DNA from: Polytrichum commune
Taxonomy: Eukaryota; Streptophyta; Polytrichopsida; Polytrichales; Polytrichaceae
Reading direction: 5' to 3'
NCBI GenBank assembly: GCA_950295325.1
Contig: OX485809.1
Location: 37,143,081-37,207,080, forward strand
Length of the DNA: 64,000 nucleotides
The notes beneath the pieces were generated by a model. The model saw nothing but the letters and a program-made list of their open reading frames with translations. It did not search any database and had not been told where the DNA came from. Position numbers and translations under genes: made by a program. Each line of letters starts with the position of its first letter. The stretch's first letter is position 1. This document shows positions 45,301 to 58,599 of this stretch, in pieces.

Positions 45301-48300
45301 TTAGTTGAAGCAGGCAGGGGGCTTGACATCGCCTGAAGCTGAGCCGTGAGCATTCGTACACTCTGACTCGGCATCCTCACCCGATGTGCTCTCGAGATCA
45401 ATACCACTCATGCTGATCCCCGAGCATGGCTGGTTCTCACTGCAGTCAAATTTTACTGCAGTCGAAGTAGCTGAAGTGCCTCGGATATTGATGTATGTGA
45501 TGTTCTGCACTTGGAGTCCATCCCGCTGCCACACAACATCAACAAAATTAGACAGTCATTGCTCACACGGTTGTTGTTTCATGAGCAACACTGACAGACA
45601 TGAGCACACCTCTCTGGAATGCATTTCAGGTTTCAGGTTTAGAGAAAGAGGGTGATATATAGGACAAGGTTTCCTAGGTTTATACTAGTAGGTGTTCATG
45701 ATGCATAGAAGTGGGACTTTCCGGTCCAAAGGGACAGCTCATGTCATAATAGTTGCAGTTTATTTATTTTTTTGTTATTATGGATAGTATTCGTTTATAA
45801 GTCTTCTTTTCTTTATGAATTTTGTCGCAAAGAGCTTTTAAAAGGTGTTTCTAATTAGTGTCTTATTTCACATGATTGACAACCATGTTGAGTGCGGACA
45901 ATGGATGATCAAGGAACATTTCAAAGGAAGTTTAGGATTGTAGAATGTAATAACAAGGGTTTTCATAAATACTATTGAATAAGAGTATGCAGGATTGCTA
46001 TACCTTGTTTTGCATTAAGTTTACATTTCATAACCTTATCCTAACAACTCTTTTTTTATGAGCCTTTCATAATAATTTTATCACAACCTTAATTTGCAAT
46101 ACCGCAACTTCTTATGCCTGAATTACCCACAATGATGAAACCTACTCTTCAAGACATAGACTAGCAATCTGCTCATGCTATCCAAGGATTTGTAACTTAA
46201 TTTGTATCATATCATACAAGCACTACGACCATATGAGACCCAAGCTACTTGTCTTGCGTCAGTGAGTTTTCTCGCAAATTTGTTCCAAGAGTAGAATATA
46301 AAAAAATTCAATGATGTAAGATGATTTTCACTGATGCAAGACAAGTTGCCTAGTAGGACTCATCTGCTTGTAGTGAAGGATGGTGATGCTAGATTCTTAG
46401 TTTAATTTCATTGCGATATACCAATGCCACCTATAAGATCAACAATCTCTAGAATGGAATGTCAAAGTGTACTAGAATGGAGTTGCTTACAGATCCAGAA
46501 CACTTTCCTTCCGACTTCGGGCAGTATTTCTGATCAATGATGATGGGGTTCGACACGTCTTTCATTTGAATGTTAGAGAATGCAGAATTGCTCACGATTC
46601 CCTTGCCACCCTGTTGATGCACCTCACATTTCCCATCAATAATAATGTTGAGCAAATAAGATTAAGTAGACATCATGGTTTATCAAATGAATTTGCGTGC
46701 GCGTTGAGCTAGACCATTGGATCCGAGTCCACTCTCTTGAAGGATCTTTGGTGGGTTCTATGAAGATAAACAGAAACATCAGCTTCCTGAGGAAGCAAGC
46801 ATGAAGAGCCTCTTCGCCAGCGAACTACTGCAATATGTTAGTGGTGGATGGTTCTCCAAACAAGTGTAAAGGTCGTGTACCTGCCATGTCTTGATTCGCA
46901 CACCGTTTGTGGTGCCTTCAAATGTACATCCTGTCACTTCAACATCAGACACTTCCTCGTGGGCTCCATTCCTCCCCAAACTCCCCACACTGCACAACAT
47001 CAGAAACAACCCAGACTTTTAGTTCGTAAAGTAACTCGCCAGTGAAGTTGGAGCCCATAAACAGTAACAGTCGGCTACCACCATGTCACATTAGTCCGAC
47101 TATAAGAACAGAATCATTCAAACATTTTGAAATGAATGTGGTATGTTCGTCCCTAAATACCGGCTCCACCGAGCAGCGAATGTGCGGGTTGTGTTTCACT
47201 AGATGATTCCATTTTGAGTTATGCTGCAGATCGTTTTGGTTTGGAGCTGACATGATGATTACCTTATGCCATGACATCCTGGTCCGCAATACACATTATT
47301 GATCTTGATACCATGACAATCTTTTGAAATTGACACACAATCATCTCCTGCCAAACAAACATGCAATCCAGCTCACTTATCCAACAATATATATATATAT
47401 ATATATGTTGATATCAAATATGCTCAAACCAGGTGCCGTACTGGGTACTTTGTTCCACCAGCAAGTCTTGTATTGAAAATTAAATCGTTTTCGACGCAAT
47501 TTGAGCTGATGAACGCATACCAGTGGTGATGTGTGAGTTTCGCACTATCATCCCCGTGGACGCCGTGATGTGAATTCCATCCGTATTGGGGCTATCAGCT
47601 GGGGCTGTAATTGTTACAGAATCAACAATACCATTCGTACACTCCGTAAGCTTGAGGTGAACTTGCTGGCTATCAACAAAGTTGATATTCGAGAGGATGC
47701 AAGATGCACAACGATTCACAATCACAGCCTGCACAGCACACGATTCGTATATAACAGAATTGTTCCTTACATGAAACCATATCTGGAAGCGAATCCAAGG
47801 ATAATTATGCAGACACAATTATGTAGTCCAGATTGTGACTGGACCATCTTCTTTAGAATGTGTAAATTGACATTTTCTTGTTCTGTGACTCTTGATATAA
47901 GTTTGAATCCCTCTCCATCCATCCATTTATATAATCATCATGGTTTGAAGGTGACATGATGAGGTAATTAGTTGTGTTTGAAGCCAAAAATATATAATAA
48001 ACAATAAACAAAATAAAATTGTTGGTTGAAGCATGCAACTTGATTTTTTTTACCAAGTTTTCAATTGTGAGTCCACAAAGAGGAAGTTATTGCGGTCATT
48101 AGTGGAGCGAGTCCAAAGCACCAGGAGAGAGTGGCCAATAAATATGGGGGGTTAAGTTGTTTGGCCTTGAAAAAGATTAGTAATTACTCACTGTCGGAGC
48201 TCGTTCACACTTGTTGTCTTCCCGACAAGCCCAAAACTCCTGGCCTCGCCCATTGAATTGCCCACCGCCTTGCAAACGAAGGTTTTCGAGGTCCTCAAAT

Positions 48301-49643
48301 GTGATCCATTTCGTGTCGCTAGGATAATCATGTCGGGACTGTGGAGCTAAAATAGTACCCTCCAACTGCACATTTACATTCATAATATGAAAATTAAAGA
48401 AGGTAACACATCATTAGACACCCTTCCCTTGGTGGGTTTGAAGTACATTAAATCATGTTTAAAACAGTCGAATCTTTTGGAGATTATTTCGTTGGGCAAT
48501 ACTGGTTCTTTGTAACTTAGTTGGAACCTGGTGCATGATATACATATAAATATGGGTTGTGTTCATGTAATTTGTCATCCCGTAACACAAACCAACAAGG
48601 TTCTTAATATGAAGAATATGATGAAAATGCTTCACCTGAAATGTAATGCTTCCATTGCATGAGCCTTTGAACTCCATAGCACTGATAAGAAATGTTTTAC
48701 CGGGGGGAATAAGCATAACCCCATCTTCTTTCTCACAAGCTAATTTCCATGTCTTCTCAAATGCCTGTGCAAATGGTACCCACATATATAGCACATAGAA
48801 TGTTGTTTTAGTTGACTTTATAATTTTGAAAAAAATTGGTTTCAAATGACTACCTGGATTATCCCAATTAGTGCACGCGGAACTAATTCCAAAACACGCA
48901 CTATTTCGCCAAGTCTCAAACTTTGTGAGGACTAAAGTTTTTACTATTAGTGATACTAATATATTCATGAATACATGCTCATTTGCCATGTCTTTCAAGA
49001 AACTTATGTGTGCTCTAAGGCGTTTGTAGACTGATACAAACGAATTATATGCCAACATGTGCTTGTTAACATAACATTACTAAGTCCTATGGTTGAGTTC
49101 CGTTTCTACGTTTAGCATCTGATAGGGACCTTCAACATCTTTAAACCTTTATGGGAAGAAACTTAGATAATAAAAGAAATCGACATTGGTATGAATAGTT
49201 TGAATATATATTGTGAATAGTGCCAGTACTTTCGAGGAATAGACCAGGATGAATCATGCCGGGATGAATATTGCTTCCTAAATCTTTTGGTGACACCAAT
49301 TTCATGGCATGAAGAAATTTTAATATCCTGAGTCTTCACTATTTCCCACATGCACTATTAGCCCTCCCTCACTAATTGAGATAATCAGTGTAGTAAATGC
49401 AGAATGAATATGAGTAGTTAAGAGCCTTACTTTTGCATCATCAGTTTGACCATCACCAACTGCTCCTTGCGAGAGTACATCAAAGGAATTCAAAGATGAA
49501 TCTAGGATCAATGATGAATTGGGCTTCTCAATGTGTAATAATCTAGACCCCCAAGTTGTCATTGGATTAAGTTCCAAAACAAGGAGCAATAGTAAACTTC
49601 CTAACTCCCGTCTACAACACTTTTTGTTCAATGAAATGCCCAT
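45301..49643 (-). CDS. Polygalacturonase, glycoside hydrolase family 28
   Basis: The enzyme hydrolyses alpha-1,4-galacturonan in pectin of the cell wall. Eight exons join in frame: 49643-49431, 48764-48636, 48365-48192, 47728-47521, 47347-47263, 46989-46881, 46610-46491 and 45525-45301. Together they give 420 residues with no internal stop. Residues 1-31 look like a signal peptide (GSLLLLLVLELN). The mature part starts near FDVLSQGAVGDGQTDDAK. Active-site motifs are SPNTDGIHI, TGDDCVSI (across an exon junction), CGPGCHGISVGSLG (catalytic His, with an extra Cys before it) and VRIKTWQ. The Cys-rich C terminus (CSENQPC, ECTNAHG) is also typical. All introns obey GT-AG. The gene looks intact. Confidence 0.96.
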
Positions 49644-49649
49644 GGTTGC

Positions 49650-52270
49650 AATGTCGAATTTTGAAACTACAAACTAGACCAAAACAACCCAAAACACTCC
49701 GATTTAGAATGTCAAAATCACAAACAACAGGTTTTGAAAGCTCGATCATTCTAGTTTTTATACGATTCAGTAAATGTTGCACTTTGGGGTAGTTGGTTGA
49801 CCTTAGTTGAGTGAGGTATTCTCATTTTGTATATTAATGGCATCATCACACATTCAGATAAGGTTTTGATCCATGAAAAACTGTAGCTATATCCAGTTTC
49901 TATATTTAGACTACCAATTTGATAAATTATTGAATATACTAACTCTGGTTAAGTTTACTTTCTTCTATTGGCATGCTAAAGTCACACCTTTAACTAAGAC
50001 AGGTTTTTTTGTGTTGCCTCTCAAGACATAAGGTCGGGCTTCTATAACCACTAAAATAAGAGAGTTTGCATTTTTTTCTTTAGGAGGAGTGATAGTGGGG
50101 AATTATTTTTCTTGTGAAGAGAAACAAATCCTAAAGAGAATGCCAATTTTTTTTAAAAAAAATTCATGAATATGGAAATTTGCTACATAATTCATGCAAT
50201 AAAGTCTAGGGTAATACACAATTGATCTATATAGTAACCCATCAATGTTCATCTAAATGGTAATTCTTGGCTACGACAGTTGTCAACACTCTTATGATGG
50301 TAATCGATCACAAGTTGGCAAACGCATAAACCTTAACTTTGTTCCCTTAAAAATATAGATTTCATCCATGTTGGCATTATGTGACCCTAGTGAGCAGTAA
50401 AATGGACATGGTCAACTATGGATACCTTGACCTTAATAAGTGTAACTATAGACCTTAATCTTCAAATGATATTGGAACATGTAGAGTAGAGGCACCCATA
50501 ACCAATCACTTAGGAGATTATGCATCACATCAGGAGAAGTATATGGCGGTGCAAATTTTTCCCGTGTAGGAAGATAGAAATCAAGAAAACTACAAATTTT
50601 TGGGGTAATTTCATTCTTAAATTGAAATTATTATGAATTCTTTAAGCCAAAAGTTGGCCTAAACATATTAACAATCTCTAGAGTCTAGTACCAAAACCGC
50701 TCATTCCTCTTCATTTTGCCACTCAAAATCAAAACACGTGCCATGGCACTATTGCATCTGTCATGTTCGAAATTCCAATACCCTACAGATTGCCGATGGG
50801 GTCCTGATCGAGAATAGGCGCCTCTACTATAGTTGATTTGACTTGACACCCCCCAATCTTCATACGTAGAGTCCCCTAAAGCCGTGAATTTTCACACATG
50901 TAACCGTCATTTTCTAATGTGATACGAAAAACCGTGAAGAATTACACATGTAGCCTTCTTATTCAGCGTGATGGAAAAAGTAAGTTAAAAGAGCACAAAT
51001 TAGACATTCCTTGAAGTTAGCACTAACTGTACTCAAGTTTTTATTTCCCAGTTATTGAAAATAGGTTGACTCATTTTGTGAATACGGATTGGGAGAGAAT
51101 CATGTCTTTGAAAATTTACGGTAATTTCAAAACTTGGAAATAAAGGTTATGATATAAAAACAAAAAAAAGGCTATGATATGAACTTGTGCCATAGGTGTC
51201 CATACAAAATTAGTTTCATAATGCAAGTTTTCTCCAAGACTAAAACTTGAGTCGACCTTGAAAAAAATAAAATATCACATGTGAATGTGACGTTTTCACA
51301 AATACTATCCTTATTATTGTACTGGCCAAACCACTAATAAGTCAGCTTCTAATTTCATTTTTGGGCATTGTGCCTCGGTTAAAACTTGCACACTCAAGAA
51401 ACTAAATGGCATCAAGGATCTCTTTATTCTCTATCATTGAATATTTCTTATCCGTGACATGTTAAGGGAGCCCTCACTTCCCTTTTCAAGAAATTTACAT
51501 GTCTTGTCTTTTCTTTTTCATCTTTTTAAAAGCAAATGCAATTTACACACTTCAAGTAAACTTTATGAAATTATCTTTAAAGATATTGACATCATTTTAT
51601 GATGCATAATTAACACATTTGGGATGACATGGGAATAACCTAGGTTTATAATTGCTCAAAGAGAAAGAAAATCATCATTTAATCACTCACAACTTCTACA
51701 TTTTAGCTCTCTTTTTGAAACTTAGATTGACAATTTTTACAATCTACAATTGCTAATAAGATAAGACAATTTCTATCCGACATAATATTCTTCAGGTTGT
51801 GGACAGTGATCGTTTGCCAAATACGGGCCAACACCAGTGTCTTCCTAGGTTGAGGTGTTAAGTAATGTATAAAAAAAGAAAAAGCATTAATATAAGTACA
51901 TAAGGTAAGTTAAAATTGATCCGAGATAACTCTAAACTACCAAATGATAATGGAGAGGTACACAAACCAAACGGAGTGGCTGACGGTTCGATTCCCAGCT
52001 ATGAAATCATCTCTCTACTTGACGGAAAAGTAGCCAGGTGGTCAAGTGCCTCTTGTGTTCCAAAAAGAAAAGAAAAGAAAAGTAAAAAAAAAGGAAAAGT
52101 ATAGGTACATAAGGTAAGTTTAAAAGAGAAGGAACAGCATGTGTCATGTGGTGCTCATGGGAGGAATGAGGTCTTGCCAGGTGTATTCTTAATAAGCCAC
52201 TTGGCGTACTTCCAAAGAATTAGTTGGGCCAGTTCTCTAATCCAATAGGCCAATATCTACAACGAAGCTT
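49650..52270. other. AT-rich intergenic region, includes the polygalacturonase promoter
   Basis: I see no coding region. The first few hundred bases are upstream of the polygalacturonase ATG and should hold its promoter. A tRNA-like B box (GGTTCGATTCC) lies at 51986 in a stretch that ends in an A-rich run near 52060-52100, a weak SINE candidate. Confidence 0.35.
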
Positions 52271-53050
52271 ATCAAATGAAACCCAAATCTATATTACGAT
52301 TAGATAGTGCGTACTCCAAAATCTACTTTGGTAACCTCTACAAATCACGTACATTCTTGTCGATCTCAAGGAACTTGGTTGTTTCGCAGTCACCACCCAG
52401 AAGAGTGGCTTTCTTGTTCTTTCGTAGCCATCGTCTTCTCAGTTTCGGAACAATTGAGGCATGGAACATTAAGGAATTCTACACAGCCTCTGAAGTCAGT
52501 CATAGGTGAACAAGCTTTCGAATTTCGGAGCTATCTGGGAGCTAAAACCGCGAGTTGTGGTGCACTGTTGCAAGAACAAGCAGGGTTTTTCGCTAGGGTT
52601 ATCACTTTTCAAGTGCGGCGGATTGGGCTCCGGTATGATGTTTGTCATCACCCTGTTTTGAAACCCATTTTTCCATGGACACCTGCTTCTCTGGGTTCTT
52701 GTTATGATGCAAAATTTTCAAGATTTTGGGTGATGTGTTTCTGCTTTCCACAATGGCACGTTTGCATAGAGCTTGGGGGGTGTTGATGATCCTTTGGGAG
52801 GATAGACAGGGCAAATGGACTTGCATTTAAGCTGCTAAATTAGTTTCATCAGCATGTGTTGATCTCCATTCTGGTTTAGGGCTTGTTTAGAGAAGAAACA
52901 CTTAAAAATAGATGAGATCTTTAGAATATGATGAATTAGAGCACTTTTACAAGAGTGTTAGGTGAGGTCCTCTTAAAATTGGGGTTTACATTTACAATTA
53001 AGATCTGTTTCAAGTTTCTGAGTTTATGGCACCTGTGGTCTTTATGGCAG

Positions 53051-56000
53051 GGTTTGGTGGTGGTGGGTGCCGATTTGGAGTCAGCTGGGGTTGCTGAGGT
53101 ACAAATTGAGGATTTTCTTTGCATGTCATTGTCTTTCTCTTTATATTTTCTGGTTGCAAGACAGCTAATAATTTTGTACTCCATATTCTCATTAGTGGCG
53201 TTAATAGAGGGTGACCCAACCAGTTGAAGGATTTCCTGTAAAATTGGAACTTTCCTAGGGCATTCTGGTGTGTGACTCGAAGGGTTATTGAATTAGAAAC
53301 TCTTAGATTTATCATTCTCTACATGAAGACATTTCTCCTGATATATCTTTGATGGATTTGGTGTGAGCCCACTACCCTGCCAGAATATGACCGGTTGTTG
53401 CATTGTCACCTGAATACTCAAAGGATGTGAAGAATATCGTTGCAGTATAGTGTTTCACTTTGGTGTTGTGTGGAACTGTAATCATGTACTGGATACCTCA
53501 GCATTGCAATTGAATGGATCATAAATTGCAGAACTAGGTGCAAACAATTAAATTTTGCCCCCTCTCTCAATTTGCAGCTGGATTTAGGATTTTGGGGTAA
53601 TGGTGAGTATTTTGCGTGCTTGTCTGGCTTGGTTGCAGAATGCACAATCGCTTCTACATTTAGTACATGTGTAAAAGTAGTACATGTGTACATATATGAA
53701 GTTGTTCTTCATGTAACATGTGAAATGAGATTATGGATTGTTCATCATCAGGAGTATGGTCTCGTTGCCACAGTTTAAAATTTGTTAGGGCTTTTGAGTT
53801 TACTATTACCCACAAACCTTAAACCTTTCTATAGCTTGTGCGACTGATTTAAGGTATGTGGGTGTTATTAGGTTAGTTGTCTTGTTCTCATCTCCATTTG
53901 ATCAGATTCATGTCTTCAAATTTGTGTTACGATAGCAATTAGATAATGAAACATCAACAAAATTCGGGTTGAAATTCGGACCTACCCTGATTTAGTCATG
54001 GATATCGGAAGTGCAGGTGTGTTGATTCCTTAAATGAATAAACAGGGAATATTCCAAGTCGAATTCTATGTTTACTATTGAGTGTAGAGTAGGTTATAAA
54101 ATTGAAAGATGTAGTGCAATCTCTTTTAAGCATGTGTCTTTTATGGTATATGTTTTTAGATCCGCACCTAATCACACCCCATTCAAATATAGGTGTACGC
54201 TCAAGAAAAGTAATGAATAACACCGCGCATGCCTTAAGGAGTAGGGATCTATCAGTGCGAATTTAAGTTAAAGTGCTGATGTGTCATTAGCTGTGAACGG
54301 CAGGTTATCTCAAGAAGATGCCGTGGTAGGTCCAGCTTGATGCACTGGGCTTAAGAGTCTATGACTTCAATGGGCAAAACTATCAGTTTGGCATCCTCCA
54401 AAAGCTGTCCAAGGAAACTCTATCAACACCTTCAGGAGTTATTACTAAACGAATGCAAATCATTTTCTCCAGGCTTAAGAAGGCCGACTCTTGCAACTGG
54501 GTTGATGAAGGTACTGCGGAGAGAGAGAGAGTGGGAGAGATCGAGAGCGAGAGAGACACAGAGAGATTTTCTCATAGGTTAGGTCAAATTGTGCCATCCA
54601 CTATTATGTGCTTTCAAAAATGGACATTAATGTGTTGCTGTTGGGCATGAGCAGATGAAACTGTCTGCATTTACAGACTAGTTGGTGAGCCTTATGGGTT
54701 GATGAAGGTTCTGCGACCAGTATATTTCCATGTCAACCCATGATCAGGTTCAAATTCCAGTATATTACTGAGTCTTTTATTAACCTGTTCATCATATTAA
54801 TTTTCTGCTTATTTCTGCCTTTCCTTAATTTATGAGAGATTATGGCTCTTCTAGTGAGCTTGGCGGTCGACATTATTGCTATAAAGTATGCCTTTTCTCT
54901 GCAGGCGCTGATGGGGATCTGTGTGCTTCTACAGATCAGTATTATAAGGAGGATCCTGCACTGAAGATAATAATAGCCAATACATGGAGGAAATCCCAGT
55001 CAGGGGAGGGTTCAAGTAAGCCTAAATTTTGTTCCACTTCAAATGCACCTCTAAAGGTATTTTTTTGATCTTTTCCTTCTAGAACAATGTTTCAATAGTT
55101 TGTGCTTAGCGACAGTTCGCTCTTGGTGGTGAAACACATTCTTTCTCAAGTTTCATTGAATTTGTAAACCAGATATTATCTAGCCAACATTTTTGGCTGA
55201 ATCTCCTTACAGAGAGTCTTTATGTTAGAACTTAAAGTATCCCAAGGATTGAATTGTGCTCTTTTACCAAGTTAGCACAACCTATTGAGGCAGCTCTAGT
55301 GTGCCTCTCTGAAAATCTTCTCCAAACTTTGAAGAACTAATAGAAGCTGAAGCCTTTACCTATTTCTTTTTCTCATGGTGTGACATCAACTCCTACTTTC
55401 GTAATTCCTCCTATGTGTTGGTTAGACATGTGTTAAGAATTGGTTGAACTTTTCCATTCGCTGCTGCCCCTTGTTTTCTTGCTCTATTACAATGCAATTC
55501 ATACTTATCTCTTAGACATAAACAAAGTTCTATATTCCTATTGTTTGAGGTTAGAAGCTAATGTGTACTTGATTCCTGTACATATTTATGCAATGGAATG
55601 AGGTTCTAATTTTGATTAGCAATAGATGATGGTAGACAGAGGCGAGGTATGATAGACCTTGGAAGTGTTAGTCTAATGTAATTGTCAATGATTTTCAGCT
55701 ATCATCTGTCTCCAACATGGAAGTCTCTAGCTCCAACATCTAAAATACATGACACAATGATCACAAAATGAAGGCTCCTTATTCATGATGTGAGGAATAG
55801 GTGAACCTACTTTGATATTGTAGTTATCAATTTACTCCATACATATCTAAATCTGTAGGGTGTTGCTGTAGGAAGTAGACAAATGTTGAAGTACAATCTC
55901 TAGGTACATATGTTTCCGTAGGGCATTGTTGTGATGTATTGATGCAACTGATAGATGATTATGGTCTTCCTACAGTGTATGCTGCAGAGCAGGACGTATT

Positions 56001-58411
56001 GGAGCTTCCCAGCAACTACAGTTATCTGAAGGTATGTTATATATTGCATCCTAGGAAAGAGCTTCATGACAATTGCTTACGTAAGTGAATCCAGGTGAAT
56101 GATTATGATGCATATGCCGAGAAACTCCTGTGCTCCACATTTGCCTCATGGTCTCTTTTTAACCTACAAACACTAGACGGTTTTTCTTGAATTTTAGCAG
56201 GCTAGCATAGTGGTCTTGGGTCGCCAGCTAAAGTCATTTGTTTGCTTTGTATTCAGGCTTTGTTCTTTAAATATATAAATATACAAATATATAAATATAC
56301 TATTATTATTTTTGCTATAAAGATCATATTCATGCTGCTAAATTTGGACATTTACAGTGTTTTTGGTGGATTTTTGAGTTTCTATGTGTTGCATCTCTAG
56401 ATGAATAGCTTTGGTAGTATATTGAATGCCTAGTAGTTCAATCCACATTTGTAATGAGAGTCACAATATGGGTTGATATGCAAATGGCACATATTATGTG
56501 CTTTACAAATTGACAAGCATTCCACATAGGAGCTTTATTTGAAGTGTTGATTGTTTTAGGCCCATGTTAGCTTTGCATTTACAGTAAGGTACTTGGGCTC
56601 ACCTCTGTGAAGATCACTATAACTAATATCTGTGAGGGTTAGACACAATGGTACTGAAGTGACATCTTTCATGGATTATCTTTATGAGTGACATGGTATT
56701 TCATCACTTATATAGGTGACCAAGGTTGTAGTGAGAAATCTTGGCGGTTCATTCTGTATTCTTTCAAGTTATTCTCTTTGTATCTGAAATATAACTTACT
56801 TTATTTGTTTATTGTGGTGTTCTTCTCCAGATTGGGACGTTGTTGCGGCCTCTTACCACATCTACGTATCTTACCACACAATGGCAAAGGAGCCTCCTGA
56901 CCATAGTATACCACCACCAGTAACACAAAAATACCCACGAAGTATTCCCCAGGAACTTCCTACCTTGCCCGAGTTCACTGGTTCTCTGACATTTACTGTA
57001 GGTAACAAACGTGCTCGGAAGACCACCACATTACAATTGGGTCGAGTCTCTAGGTCCACGAGTCCAGATCCAGATCCTAGATTCTTTCCACTACCGACAT
57101 ATAATTCTCCTAGTTGTAAGGAGACTCCATTTCTTGTTTTCACTCAAACCTCACAGGAGAATGGGAGACTTGAAGTTCAATCAAAGTCTATGTCTTCAAC
57201 ATCAACATCTTCTTTTCCTACTCATTATTCCTCACAGGAAAATGGTATGCGTGATGATGTTCATCAAGAGTCAATGCCTTCCACGTCAGTGTCTTCTAAT
57301 CCACCTAATTACCGGCGTTGTCCAAAAGAACTTCCTATGTTGCCAGAGTACACAGGGTCTTTGACATTTTGCTTAGGAAGTGGCAGACGTTCAGGAGGTT
57401 TACGTACACCTTCCTCCAATATGTTCACGTTGGAGGTCCCATCTACTCCTCTTAATTCTTTACATGAGGATGATACTAAACTCCCTTCTTCACATGAGGA
57501 TACTAAGCACAATGTTGATTTGAAGGCTGTGCCTTCTATGCCAACATCTTCTAATCCTACTCCTTCCTCACATGAGGCAATTAGGCATGATGGTCTTTCA
57601 CTACAGTCTGTACCATCTACCTCAAAGTCTGCTATTCCTACTCCTTCCTCACATGAGGCAATCAGGCTTGATGTTCTTCCACTGCAGTTTATTCCGTCTA
57701 CCTTGACGTCTCCTATTCCCATGCATTCTTCATTGCATGAGGATGGTAAACATGGTATTACTCCAGAGTCCATGCCTTCTATGTCAACTCAAAACACTCA
57801 TCTGCACACGGCTAATGATGAGGATATGCCAAAGGTAAAGAAAGAATTGTTTTTTCTGATTTCAAGTTTATTCTCACATGACTCACTGATATCTGCCAGT
57901 AGGTGTTTAGCTCTGATGTGTGTTGTTGTTTTGTAGAAGGTATCGCGACGATGGGTGGAGAAGCCTATACGGCAGAGGTTGAGAAGAATATTTGTTGAAT
58001 TGGGATCTAGGGATATCACACCAGAAGAGGCTGTGGAGCTGGCAGTACAGTTTGAGGGTAGTGCACAGTCGTATCAGATTTTACAATTGTTCCGTAATTG
58101 GGCCCAACGGGCTAAACGGCAATCACCCAAACCCAACGACTCCTTCACAATGACGCCACCAATTACTGTACGTAAGCTGGACACATTAAAATATGTTTGA
58201 TATGATTTGTGAGCCAATTTGTTGTTATGCTATTAATTATGTTGTGACATTGTTTGGAACATCTGTATAGGTTCTTCAGGCACTTCCAGTCGGTGATGCA
58301 GAGTTTGCACGCCCATCCATTCGATGCATGAAGAAAGTCGCAAGGACCAGGCCGGTCACAGAGCCCTCTAGTGATGAAGAGGACACATCATCGGACACTT
58401 GCACAGAGTAG
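53051..58411 (+). CDS. Unrecognised multi-exon gene with a Ser/Thr/Pro-rich centre and duplicated ELPxLPE-TGSLTF motif
   Basis: Phase-compatible plus-strand exons are 53051-53098 (tentative), 54336-54510 (LDALGLRVYDFNGQNYQFGI), 54905-55015 (ADGDLCASTDQYYKEDPAL), 55976-56031 (AAEQDVLELPSNYSYLK), 56095-56179 (tentative, weak donor), 56831-57834, 57937-58167 and 58271-58411 (ends DTSSDTCTE, TAG). The large exon has ELPTLPEFTGSLTF and ELPMLPEYTGSLTF about 120 residues apart, then repeated PSSHEAIR units in disordered sequence. The next exon is helical and basic (RRWVEKPIRQRLRRIFVELG), then EEAVELAVQFEG. No enzyme motif, signal peptide or membrane segment is seen, so a nuclear or cytosolic protein is a guess. 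The start codon was not fixed; 52.3-53 kb may be 5' leader. Confidence 0.6.
53850..54200 (+). repeat. Dispersed repeat, copy 3
   Basis: It shares with 3625-3965 the ordered landmarks GGTATGTGGGTGTTAT, GAAACATCA, TTGAGTGTAGAGTAG and CAATCTCTTTTAA, and with 6850-6970 the part ending in a version of TTTAGATCCGCACCTAATCA. It lies in an intron or in the 5' part of the unrecognised plus-strand gene. Confidence 0.6.
54519..54566. repeat. GA-rich simple sequence
   Basis: A run of GAGAGAGAGAGTGGGAGAGA and GAGAGCGAGAGAGACACAGA directly follows the donor site of the exon at 54336-54510. It is a simple repeat in the intron. Confidence 0.8.
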
Positions 58412-58555
58412 GTCATTCTCACACATGACCATTTTGGCAAGGTATCCATGATGTTGAAAATATAGAGCATGGAGTAGACCACCAGGCAGAGGATGGACTG
58501 TTAATAATCTTGAATAAGTGTTCTGCCTTTGGAGTGAGTCCTAGAGCATGTAGAT

Positions 58556-58582
58556 GTGTTTAGGGTTTAGGGTTTAGGGTTA
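58556..58582. repeat. Interstitial telomere-type repeat
   Basis: Three consecutive TTTAGGG units followed by a partial one, 145 bp after the stop codon of the plus-strand gene. A shorter piece (GTTTAGGGTTTAGG) lies at 59071. TTTAGGG is the common plant telomere unit. Confidence 0.85.
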
Positions 58583-58599
58583 GTGGACTTTTCTAGCTC

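Noticed and set aside
48459-49058. A 199-codon minus-strand protein
   Set aside because: Only 48636-48764 is a real exon (polygalacturonase exon 2). The rest is read-through into its two flanking introns.
51960-52010. A tRNA gene or SINE around GGTTCGATTCC
   Set aside because: Only the B-box-like sequence is convincing. The A box and cloverleaf pairing were not found, so no RNA gene is called.
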